The notes below the pieces were generated by a model. The model saw nothing but the letters and a program-made list of their open reading frames with translations. It did not search any database and was not told where the DNA came from. From positions 124,001-188,000 of the forward strand of contig OZ022596.1 in the NCBI GenBank assembly GCA_963669155.1: a DNA stretch of 64,000 bases, read 5' to 3'. This DNA is from Arbacia lixula. Lineage: Eukaryota; Echinodermata; Echinoidea; Arbacioida; Arbaciidae. Shown here one piece after another: positions 1 to 8,448 of the stretch (position 1 is its first letter; every line of letters starts with the position of its first letter). Position numbers and translations under genes: made by a program.

Positions 1-1081
1 AGCCATCACAATTCTCAAGAGATTCTTGTAGTGTGTTGAGTAGTGAGTCTGGGTGTGCGTGCTCAGAAATAGGACCTGTGTTCACTTGTTGAGGAGATGC
101 ATTTCCACCATTCTTTCGATGACTTGCAGTTTCATTAGAGCTGCTTGAGGAGACTGAATGTGTTACAAGATCATCAATATCAGAAACAGACCATTCACTA
201 GGAGCTTTCTGTTTACTAAACAAAATAGCCATTTCACTTGACTTGGAACAATCTTCATCAAAACCATTTCCACAAAGTTTGGTGTCTTCATGACAAACTG
301 TGCCTCTACACGTTAACTCTAAGTCATTTCCACTCATCTCGACTGGTTTCTTTTCTCTCGATGCACATGCTTTTGACTTTTCTTTCTTTCCTTTCATTTC
401 TGATTGGGGGACAGTGGTTGAGGCTTTATTAATCCTGGGTGACTTGTAGTACAGGTGCTTCATTGATTTCCCAATGTATGTCACTCCCTTTTCTCTTTTG
501 AAATCAAATTCATCAACATTCCTTTCCTTCATATTAATTGATGTCAATCCACCTTTCTTCTCCAAGTATTTTGCTTTCCTAGATCTTGTCAATTTCCATC
601 TTGAATCAGATTTCTTTTCCATGTCAGATGCCTTTCCTTCATTCGAGGGTTCATTCACACTGGGCACATACATTTCATTTTTCCTCTTTTTGGTGTTTGT
701 TAGGTCAGGTGATCTTGATCGTTTCTGCCCTTTGTTCACATACCTTTTCTTCATTGTAAAACGTCCACATCGATCTCTTGTTTCCTCTTTTGAGCCTTCA
801 TCAAGATTGTAGTCGTGTTCTTCGACATCACGTTCTGGACAGATTGATTCATACCTGTTGACATCAATTGGGATACCGAGATGGTCAAACAAACGCATAG
901 ATATGTTGTTGTTTCCACAAATGCAAATCCATACTAGTCTGATGTCCATCAGTTTGTCTTCACATGAAATGTTCAAACATGACACATGGTAACATCGAGA
1001 ACAGGTTTCACACTTGACCTCATTTTGATTTCTGTCCAGATCTTTCCCACATACGTAGCATTCTGCATCTCCTCTAATACT
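1..1081 (-). CDS. Partial coding exon: PHD-like zinc finger protein
   Basis: The minus-strand frame is open for 360 codons with no stop, from a TGA at 1084-1082 to the left edge, so the gene continues outside the window. Counting residues from 1081, cysteines and histidine follow C8-x2-C11-x12-C24-x2-C27-x4-H32-x2-C35-x17-C53-x-C55, with a Trp two residues before C53. This is the PHD-finger (C4HC3) arrangement, except that the last pair is C-x-C instead of C-x2-C. PHD fingers usually read histone tails in the nucleus. About 300 residues follow that are rich in Lys, Arg, Ser and Glu, including basic runs that could be nuclear localisation signals. There is no ATG before the finger. An AG at 1075-1074 could be a splice acceptor, which would make this an internal exon; its pyrimidine tract is weak. 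Similar fingers also occur in ORFs of some invertebrate LINE elements, so host gene versus retroelement is undecided. That the frame is coding is fairly sure; the family is less so. Confidence 0.7.
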
Positions 1082-1350
1082 TCAGTTTTTTGAACAACAT
1101 TCATTTCGCCTGTAGTTATTTCACTAAATCAAGAGTAGTATTTCTAGGAATAATGTGGTCAGCACATTTACTAATACAATTATGTTATAGACTTGGTTGT
1201 CTCCAGTATACTAGCTTCAATTCTTTAATTTTGATTTTTCTGTTCGTTTCGCCTTGCCAGACCACACGTACTGTGATACCAGTGTATGGTTTAGGATTTA
1301 AAATGTTAACGTATCTTTAAATATTACCCTTACAAAACTGTGTTCTTTAT
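1082..1350. other. Non-coding stretch beside the PHD-like exon
   Basis: AT-rich sequence with no recognisable gene or repeat. If the PHD-like frame is an internal exon on the minus strand, this would be the intron just upstream of it. That is inference from position only. Confidence 0.3.
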
Positions 1351-1359
1351 CAACATCAA

Positions 1360-1830
1360 ATTCTATAATGTTTTGGCCTCAAGATGGTGTTATTACACAA
1401 AATTTGTATTCAGTATCAATATACCAGACTTTGATGCACTGTGTTCAAATATGTTTCGGCCTCAAGATGGCGCTGTAATACTAAGTTTGTCTGAAGTAAT
1501 TGTTGAGTTTCAATACAAGGTACCAGACTCTAATGCACTGCGTTCAAGTATAATAAGGTGTCACCCTCAAGATGGCGGTTTAGAGTTTTAACTTTATGAA
1601 GAGTGTTTCAACTGGATAAAAAGTATGCTTTTAGTCAAATTCTATAACGTTTTGGCCTCAAGATGGCGTTATTACACAAAATTTGTTTCCAGTATCAATA
1701 TACTACTCATTTGATGCACCCTGTTCAAATATGTTTCAACCTCAAGATGGCGCTCTAATACTAAGTTTGCATTCAGTGTGTCCACAGTGTTTGAGTATGT
1801 GCCAGCCACAAGATGGCGCTCTTATATTAA
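1360..1830. repeat. Diverged tandem repeat carrying six YY1-like motifs
   Basis: CAAGATGGYG occurs at 1380, 1463, 1568, 1659, 1743 and 1809 (start positions), all on the plus strand and spaced 66-105 bp. The first copy reads CAAGATGGTG and the other five CAAGATGGCG. Flanking text also recurs: TTGGCCTCAAG, ATTACACAAAATTTGT, AATACTAAGTTTG and GATGCAC...GTTCAAATATG each appear twice. The block is therefore an old tandem repeat whose best-kept part is the CAAGATGGCG core. That core matches the known YY1 binding consensus (AAGATGGCGGC). Whether YY1 binds here, or the motif is simply the conserved part of a decayed repeat, cannot be told. Confidence 0.6.
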
Positions 1831-2352
1831 GATCAATCCAGTAACTTGATAGTTTCAATCGTGCTTAGCTCCAAACTCTTGAAATGAAGAGGCTGCCTCT
1901 TTCATGCAATTTATTACCTTCGTTTTTGTCAACCTGTTCTTCTGTTTCTGCCTCAAAATAAAGTTCTTCTTGTTATGATGTTACTTCTTTATGTTTCTTC
2001 TTTGATCTTATTATCATCAACCAACTACAGTGTATAGTGATCTTACATGACAACAACAGGCATATACATGTACTCAAACAATTCAATCTCAACCATCAAC
2101 ACTATAACTCTTATATCTAAATCAATCACTGTACTCAAGCTTTTACATTTCCACTCAAATTTCTACATGTATTATTGTCTAATTTCTTTCACTAAAGCTC
2201 ATTCACTCACTTCTAAGAATTCACTTGTAATCTTTCTTTCACATCTGAGATTTCACAACATATATTTCACACTTTCATTTCACATTCAGATTTCGTTCAG
2301 CTTTTCTGTATGTTTATATGGATTTTTATATGGATTGTTATATATACTTTTA
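1831..2352. other. AT-rich stretch without recognised features
   Basis: Low-complexity AT- and pyrimidine-rich sequence with many short TCA and TTC runs. The open frames in it are short, hydrophobic and compositionally driven; I see no domain. No RNA gene or transposon end was recognised. Confidence 0.3.
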
Positions 2353-2636
2353 CCAACGACTTCCTCGTGGATATTGATTCGTAACCAACGATTTCTCGTG
2401 GATATTGATTCGTAACCAACGATTTCTCGTGGATATTGATTCGTAACCAACGATTTCTCGTGGATATTGATTCTTAACCAACGATTTCCTCGTGGATATT
2501 GATTCGTAACCAACGACTTTGTCGTGGAGTCTTTACCACAGTCTCCTGTGGGTGAAATGGGATGAAATGGTTAAAGACGCACACCCTTCTGGAGTGTGGG
2601 GACACTCTCTTCTGAGAGCAGGATCTCTTCTGAGAT
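2353..2636 (+). repeat. Hairpin array: 31-bp minisatellite grading into further hairpins
   Basis: Six units of about 31 bp start at 2353, 2385, 2416, 2447, 2478 and 2510. Each contains a small inverted repeat, typically CCAACGATTTCTCGTGG (CC-A-ACGA, TTTC loop, TCGT-GG), followed by ATATTGATTCGTAA. The pattern continues in four more hairpins whose stems are unrelated in sequence: CCACAG/CTGTGG (2536-2551), CACAC..CC/GG.GTGTG (2580-2598), CTCTC/GAGAG (2605-2618) and ATCTC/GAGAT (2623-2636). Loops are pyrimidine-rich, about four nucleotides, and the last three are all TTCT. Stems change while pairing and loop size are kept, which suggests selection for, or replication through, hairpins. No known RNA family is recognised. 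Confidence 0.65.
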
Positions 2637-3611
2637 AAGAAAAGACGTGAGATGAAGTAATTGGTTGGTATGTATACAATGAAAGATGAAAACACAAAAC
2701 AAGCACTTTTCCCGGCACAAGGACAAACATACAATCTCAACAGCCAGACACCTGTAAGAAAAACGAAAGAATAATTAGATCATAACATTTGTTACACTTA
2801 AAGGGGGCATCGTCCATCTTTTATAAGGCAAAATTTTCACCTTTATGAAGTTATTTTTCAAAAAGTCTATTTGAAACCTTTTTATTAAAAATGGGAGTTA
2901 ATTTTGAATTTTTTTTTAAACAGTAGCCATGTCTATAAATAAGAAAGTGCATTTTTATTTTTTTATAAAACAATATATCTTCAATTACATATTCAGCAAA
3001 TATAAAAGTTATACCTAAATGAAATTGTCTGTTTTTGACACTACCATTTATTGCCGAAACAAATTGCGGACTACTCTCAATATGTTTAGTACAGAAAATG
3101 TCACATGTTCTGTAATTCTTCAAGCACAGATGTTTTCATTGCTTTAATCCCAAATATGTTGTGGACAAAAAAATCCTACATTAAATATCTGGAGTTTGGC
3201 TCAAGAAAGCGTGCAAATCTGAAGCAAAATGAAAATGTTTATGTGCATCAAAAACAATGAAAAAACAGGCTTAGACAATGAAAGTGGGAATCCAGCTATT
3301 GTTTGTCAGACAAAATGTGCCCCTCCACTTCTCTTATCCGAAATCGATGCTCCACCACCTCCGATGTATGTACAAAACATTTTAAAACTTGTCCAGAAAA
3401 TGATCTCATCAATAGTAGTGTAAAAGATGCACAATCGAAATTTCATACAGCCATTCTTAGTACGTATGCAATTTCGTTCAAATTTTTAACAGATTTTTTT
3501 CATTCCATCTTACATTTGATTTAAAAACTACTTGATATGGAGCTTATGGTTTCCTTGAAGTATATCACCTTACTTTCTGCAACTCTCTTCTACCTCTCTA
3601 ACGAATAGTTT
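2637..3611. other. Stretch without genes; short copy of a downstream motif
   Basis: No gene was recognised. Bases 2722-2758 (GACAAACATACAATC...AGACACCTGTAAGAA) resemble 3926-3960 together with 4011-4026, which read GACAAACATACAATCACAAG and AGACACCTGCAAGAA. The sequence between may therefore be an insertion or the product of a duplication. The rest is AT-rich, with poly-A and poly-T runs. Confidence 0.35.
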
Positions 3612-3924
3612 GCATATTTAATGAGCTATGACCTTTGACCTACGTACTCCAAAATCGAACTTAGCCTATATTTTGATATCATGCACCTTCATATCAAATT
3701 TCATTAAAATCCGTCAAAAATTACTGAAGTTATCGATCGGAAACCAGACTGTATTTTTTCGCATATTTAATGAACTATGACCTTTGACCTACATACTCCA
3801 AAAATCCGCCAATCATTACCGAATTTATTGATCAAAAACCAAATTTGTTATAGACGCACGCACGCACGGACAGAATGACGGACGACAGCGTTCCTATATC
3901 CCCTCCGACTTCGTCAGCGAGGGG
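3612..3924. mobile_element. Terminal part of a nonautonomous DNA transposon (MITE-like)
   Basis: The sequence GCATATTTAATGARCTATGACCTTTGACCTAC begins at 3612 and again at 3761, so two subterminal units lie 149 bp apart and the second is internally shortened. They are followed by a (GCAC)n-type run, ACGCACGCACGCACGG, and then a terminal hairpin at 3900-3924, where CCCCTC pairs with GAGGGG around an inner GAC/GTC. Ends of this kind (cytosine/guanine-rich hairpin preceded by GACGCACG runs) are common in nonautonomous elements of marine invertebrate genomes. No second terminus or transposase was found, so the element is partial or its borders are unrecognised. Confidence 0.5.
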
Positions 3925-3950
3925 AAGACAAACATACAATCACAAGACCC

Positions 3951-4023
3951 ACACACCTGCCACAGGCCCCAGACACCTGCCACAGGACCCAGACACCTGC
4001 CACAGAACCCAGACACCTGCAAG
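3951..4023. repeat. 20-bp minisatellite, about 3.6 copies
   Basis: Units at 3951-3970, 3971-3990, 3991-4010 and a partial at 4011-4023 follow AGACACCTGCCACAGRACCC with one or two differences. It starts 26 bp after the transposon-like hairpin. It is too short and proline/threonine-biased to be called coding. Confidence 0.75.
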
Positions 4024-4641
4024 AAGAGATAATAACAGATATGGTTTTACGATTTCATACCAAGTATACACAAGGATTGTTAAAATGAGAAGGGATTTTA
4101 TCTTTCATAGGGCAATCCCCCCCCCCCCCCCCCACCCTTCACAACATCCTGCTATTCCGGTTTTCCTGTAAAAATGCATGAACAGTTTCCCACTATCATC
4201 CCTATTGTTTGAACATTTTTAGTCTGCGAATATAGATGTTCATGAAGGTGAAATACAATGAATAAAGACACACATTTTGGGGTGAGGTTCATTCACTCTG
4301 ACAGAACACTAGACTTACAAATTTTAATTTCTAATTCTTTTTAAAATCAGTAAGTTGAAAAAAATGTATTTAACTTCTAGATCTATTCAGCTTTAGGTGT
4401 CATCTTGTAACTTGTTGTAAGTTGCAAGTTACTCCAATTGTCACTAAATTGTCACTAAACTGTCTAAAGTACCGATTTTGAGTGAAATCAATTGATTTTT
4501 GTACAGTGGTGTTTGAAATAATGAAAATCAAAAGAACAGCTTTTAGTTGGCAATCCCGTACAATAGGGGACCAGGCAGTATCAAACATGTCATGCATGTA
4601 CACTACAGCGAATCCTGCCGTGGCAGAACCGAACACATTAA
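4024..4641. other. Stretch without genes; includes a poly-C run
   Basis: A run of 17 C lies at 4117-4133. The remainder is AT-rich with no recognised gene, RNA or transposon end. Confidence 0.35.
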
Positions 4642-4758
4642 AGTCTCATTTCATCTGACTCATTAATATTCATGATTAGTCCGCCGTAAGGACAATTTGG
4701 CTAGATTTTAGTGAAAGGCTTTCTGGGGTAGTTGAAATGAGTCAGATGAAATGAGACT
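4642..4758. mobile_element. Foldback element with perfect 23-bp inverted arms
   Basis: Positions 4642-4664 and 4736-4758 are perfect reverse complements over 23 bp (arm begins AGTCTCATTTCATCTGACTC). They enclose 71 bp that include ATTAATATTCATGATTAG. The size and arms fit a small palindromic MITE. No target-site duplication was clear. Its right arm overlaps the left arm of a second, longer inverted repeat (4696-5007), so the two were formed together or one is inserted at the edge of the other. Confidence 0.6.
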
Positions 4759-5007
4759 CTTTCGGGTATTTGTTTCCATGTTGTCGTGTCTTGACCCGTG
4801 AACTAGAAATAGCTTGCGTGGTTAGGTCGCTGCCCGGTAAGCAGTAGGCTGTAGGTTCAAATCCCGTCTGGTTCCAAGATTTTTGTCTGACTTGTTTTTC
4901 GTTCATTTACAGGATGGAGCACGCTATCCTTACTACTGGGTGTATGCCTAAAATTTCTTTGTAAATTTCAATTACCCCAGAAAGCCTTTCACTAAAATCT
5001 AGCCAAA
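4696..5007. repeat. Long inverted repeat, 43-bp arms, enclosing a tRNA-like sequence
   Basis: The left arm 4696-4738 and right arm 4965-5007 are reverse complements with one mismatch in 43 (arm core TTTGGCTAGATTTTAGTG). The 226 bp between contain the right arm of the smaller foldback and the tRNA-like unit at 4800-4875. This could be a foldback transposon carrying a SINE-like insert, or two copies of one repeat in opposite orientation. Confidence 0.6.
4800..4875 (+). tRNA. tRNA-like sequence (degenerate, Thr-type anticodon), probable SINE head
   Basis: A 76-nt stretch can be drawn as a tRNA. The 7-bp acceptor GAACTAG/CTGGTTC pairs fully (one G-U). The anticodon stem GCTGC/GCAGT encloses the loop CCGGTAA, with anticodon GGT (Thr). 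The variable loop is 5 nt and the T loop is TTCAAAT. The B box GGTTCAAATCCC is close to consensus. Against a working gene: the D arm does not pair well, position 33 is C instead of U, and the T stem has a mismatch. About 95 bp of unrelated sequence with an AT-rich end follow (4876-4972), as in a tRNA-derived SINE. I favour a SINE or tRNA pseudogene over a functional tRNA. Confidence 0.45.
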
Positions 5008-5308
5008 ATGCTTTCATTTCTAAACACTTAAAAAGTACACATCAAACAGCACATTTAAAAGATCCCAACCTTGACTCAATCTATGATTTTCTTGGTAAAG
5101 TATTTATTTTCAGATTTGGGTTAAAACAGGTCTTGTATTTTACGGACAAGACAATTATCTCCTGTACACACACATGTCATTAATGAATATAAACAATCAA
5201 AACAATCACATAAAAAAGAGGGGGAAAAGAATTGTGTACATAGTGCATGGAAAAAAGGGGGGCCAAATTACCAGTATCTGGGGGGAGTCAGAAATAGGGG
5301 TGTCACCT
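5008..5308. other. Stretch without recognised features
   Basis: AT-rich with short G runs near 5220-5285. No gene, RNA or repeat was recognised. Confidence 0.3.
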
Positions 5309-5858
5309 TTTGGAATCACTCGAACTCACCTCTAAATCACGAGACAGCCGCTTGAGTCTTCACCAAAAGCAGAGCTAGCTCAACTACAAAGAAAAAACTG
5401 AAAGAAAACATGTTTTACTGTTGACGTAGCCTCAATAATAGTGTGATGTCACTGCACTAGCACACATGTACTCACTGACTCAATTCTTTAGTTTTGTTCA
5501 CCCACCACCAATTATCCAATTATACATGCGATGGGAGAGGGAGTGTTGGTAATTACACTACAGACTAAAAACCGATTACCGGTATTGCTTGATTTTCAGG
5601 TGTCTACATTTCATTATCACAATAAGAATGAAATTGAATGAATTTGTTGTCTAATTTGCAAAGAAAACTTTTGGAACCACCCGAACGCGAGCTCAACTCT
5701 AAACCACGAGGCAGCCGTCTGAGTCTTGACCAAAACCAAAACGAGGTCAACTACAAAAAAGAAGTTCAAAAACAAAATGTTTCACTGTTGACGTAGCCTA
5801 GTCACTGGCTCAATTCTTAATATTTTCTTTCACCCACCACCAATTATACATGCAATGG
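5309..5858. repeat. Diverged direct duplication (two copies of about 200 bp)
   Basis: Copy 1 (5309-5534) and copy 2 (5669-5858) share, in the same order, a TTTTGGAAYCACYCGAACKC start, AACCACGAGRCAGCCGYYTGAG, ACTGTTGACGTAGCCT, a TCACTGRCTCAATTCTT stretch and CACCCACCACCAATTAT followed by ACATGCRATGG. Copy 1 has about 35 extra bases, including TGTGATGTCACTGCACTAG. The function is unknown; it is probably an old segmental or transposon duplication. Confidence 0.65.
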
Positions 5859-6515
5859 TCATGACTCATGGTATTGCTAACTGTCATCATATTCATAGGA
5901 GGCCTAGCTCTGGCCCCCAAACCTTAACCTCGTTGCTAAGGCATGTCGGTAAAGTGCATAATACCCAAATGCTTATTTGTTTTCGTCTCAAATCCTATGT
6001 GCAGCGAGAATGGGCCCCCAATCACACTACCGACCGCCTTTGCACGTACATGTAATGATGTATGCACTATGCGCAATGCGTAGAATGCATGCACCCTGTC
6101 ACTTTGCCAAAACAAGCGGATGCAAAGTCGTATTTTTAAAGAATATGCGCGAATAATAATTCCATATTCTATTACTCCATTCACCACCTCGTTACTACTT
6201 ACACTCAACGTTGATAGGATACAGCACAGGATCACAGACCTTGATGAAATAGCACAATGATACGAACTAAAGGCAAATCACGGACGGCGCATGAGTGCTC
6301 ATCAACAAACAGACGGCAATATAATATGGATGGTTTACTAGACCTTTTTGTGCTTATACGTTGATCAATCGCATCGCAGCACAGAGCGACAACAACACAA
6401 CTCAACCATCCGAGAATTCGACCCCAAAAAGCTCGACCGGCCAGATACAATATCCATAAAGCGTTTCAGAGGATCTACGCCTATCTTTAAAAATATATTT
6501 CACTTCCACATGTTC
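5859..6515. other. Stretch without recognised features
   Basis: Mixed-composition unique sequence. Open frames on both strands are under 105 codons with no recognisable domain. No RNA gene was seen. Confidence 0.3.
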
Positions 6516-6523
6516 CTGATCAC

Positions 6524-6720
6524 CACGGGCGGAAATCCCGGGGAAGACTGGGGACGTGTCCCCAAAAAAAACTATTTTCGTTCCTTCCGCCGACAAGATA
6601 TAGTGTCCCCCCCAACTGCTTTCATTGAAAAAAAAAAACACTCACAATAAAATCCATCACCCTGATCCCCCGGCCCACCCCCACCCCTAAGCGGTTACTT
6701 CCTGAGGAAAAACATGCCGC

Positions 6721-6751
<31 letters not shown>

Positions 6752-6778
6752 ACCTTCGGGGAGCGATTTCCGCCCGTG
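6524..6778. mobile_element. hAT-type MITE with intact TIRs and 8-bp target duplication
   Basis: The 255-bp element begins CACGGGCGGAAATC and ends GATTTCCGCCCGTG, a perfect 14-bp terminal inverted repeat. It is flanked by an identical 8-bp duplication CTGATCAC at 6516-6523 and 6779-6786. An 8-bp duplication with CA...TG ends is the mark of the hAT superfamily. The inside has no transposase; it holds poly-C (6720-6737) running into a CA repeat, plus A runs. It is therefore nonautonomous, and its intact borders suggest a fairly recent insertion. Confidence 0.8.
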
Positions 6779-6786
6779 CTGATCAC

Positions 6787-7291
6787 TTTTACTATTTATT
6801 CAATACGATGTAAATATAAATGCGAGTTAAATGTATTGAACCCTATCGGGCTATGATTGAATTGATTGATCTCTGGATAACATGGATAACAAGTCGATGA
6901 CAAAAATCAAAAGCCAACCCTGCATAGGAGGTAAAAAACAAATTTTCACGTATTTGTGAAAAAAAATACAGTTCAAACGATGCTGAAAGATACACGTCAT
7001 AAATAATGCACCTAATTGAAAAGCAGATTTTTATAAAATATTATTCTTGTTTTGTATCAGTCCGTCAAATACTGTCACTTATGAGTATATCCAATAATTA
7101 AATCAAAACACAGCTAAATTCCATTTCATATTTCTTAATTTACCAATATTTTTCTCTCGCACTTTTATCTTAATTGGCTATTAACATTTTAGTAGCACGT
7201 ACTCATGACCATGCATTAAGAGTTTCAGACAGTTACTCTCTGATATAAAAAAATACTATATTTGATATGAGATTTTGAGTATTGCCTTATG
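6787..7291. other. AT-rich spacer between the MITE and the satellite edge
   Basis: AT-rich unique-looking sequence with no gene or repeat recognised. It separates the left mosaic region from the tandem array. Confidence 0.35.
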
Positions 7292-7867
7292 TTTATGAAT
7301 AGATGGGGTCACCATGGAGGGTCGATGGTGTCATTTTACTCCTTTTGCAATGTTTATTTTGCCACCTTCTTCTATTCTATCCACTTTCTCCTTGAAATTT
7401 TCTCCCTCCCCCCCTCAACCCTTTACCTTACATGACTATTAATTACATGTTGTTAGCATCTGACAATTAAGGCAAGTCTGTAAGAGCGCTATGAGCTTTC
7501 TCGCGCGCCCGTTGTTACTTATTTGTTAGGAATTACATGGTGCCACTGTCCGTCACCGTGCATTTACATGCCTAGCTGTGCATCTAATTTCTTATGAATA
7601 GATGGTGTCACAATTCATTCCTTTTGCAATAAGATTTTTTGCGACCTTCTTCTGTTCAATCTCTTACTTTGTCATTCTCTTTGAGATTTTCTTTCCGATT
7701 TTTCCCTCTCGCCCCTTTATGTTAAATGACTATTAATTGTTGTTAGCACATACACAAGTGACTATGTAGGCACGTCGTGTGTGCAGCCTCTGATCTCTAA
7801 TGAATAGATGGTGTCATCATGGAAGGTCCATAGTGTCACTGTGCATTACCGTCCCATGTCTGTGCAC
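7292..7867 (+). repeat. Decayed array edge: repeated 3'-end fragments of the monomer
   Basis: Two to three diverged copies of only the last part of the monomer follow each other. 'TTATGAATAGATGG' recurs near 7295, 7593 and 7800, and 'CCTTTTGCAAT...GCCA/GACCTTCTTCT' near 7341 and 7621, with 'ATGACTATTAATT' near 7433 and 7726. The spacing is about 200-300 bp, so short subrepeats rather than full monomers make up the edge. Confidence 0.65.
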
Positions 7868-8448
7868 GAAATTTAAGTATGTTGTAGCTGAGTCTACTAG
7901 CTTTTGGGGCGCTATTTTTTAATAAGATTGCGGGATCATGGCGAAATTTCAGCTTGAATATCGATTGCTAAATCATTCTAGGCCCTACTGGGCATTGCGT
8001 GTTAAGTGAAAGGGAAGATGTGTACGTGGCTCAAATCAATGGGTAATTAAGGTGCCGTTTTAAGATCTAGAGGCACCCGGCTCGATTCCTGGAGTGGGTA
8101 TAGTCAATTTCTGCATTCCTTTTGCAATGTTTATTTTGCCATCTTCTTCTGTTCTATTCCTCACTTTGCCATTCTTTTTGAGATTTTCTTTCCCATTCCT
8201 TTTCTCTCGCCCCTTTCTCTTACATGACTATTAATTACATGACTATTAATTACATGTTGTTAGCATACATGTAACCATTAACACGATTTACGCAAGTCCC
8301 TAAAATGTTGATAATGATATAGGTGCGCTATGAGCTTACTTCAACGGACGTTGTCCCTGATTTTTAATGACTGCATGGTTTCACCGTGCATTAGTCAGAA
8401 CTTAGCATGAATTTCCAGACAGACCACCTCATACTTGTACACAAGTAT
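7868..8448 (+). repeat. Decayed partial monomer with tRNA-like remnant
   Basis: The sequence starts within the second 'AAATTT(C)AGTATGTTGTAGCTGAG' module and runs through a diverged tRNA-like segment (8026-8092; B box CGGCTCGATTCC) and a duplicated 'ATGACTATTAATTACATG'. It ends in the boundary hairpin at 8431-8448, here ATACTTGTACACAAGTAT. It lacks the first two thirds of the monomer. Confidence 0.75.

Noticed and set aside
238..812. Plus-strand open frames in the first kilobase
   Set aside because: They lie opposite the 360-codon minus-strand frame, which has zinc-finger ligands in order and sensible codon content; the plus-strand frames are its shadows.
2286..2740. Minus-strand frames with repeated NQYPR/NIHE-like segments
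   Set aside because: They are read-throughs of the 31-bp hairpin minisatellite and have no support beyond the repeat.
4117..4133. Poly-C run as an i-motif or G-quadruplex regulatory element
   Set aside because: A single uninterrupted homopolymer with no gene beside it; simple slippage explains it.
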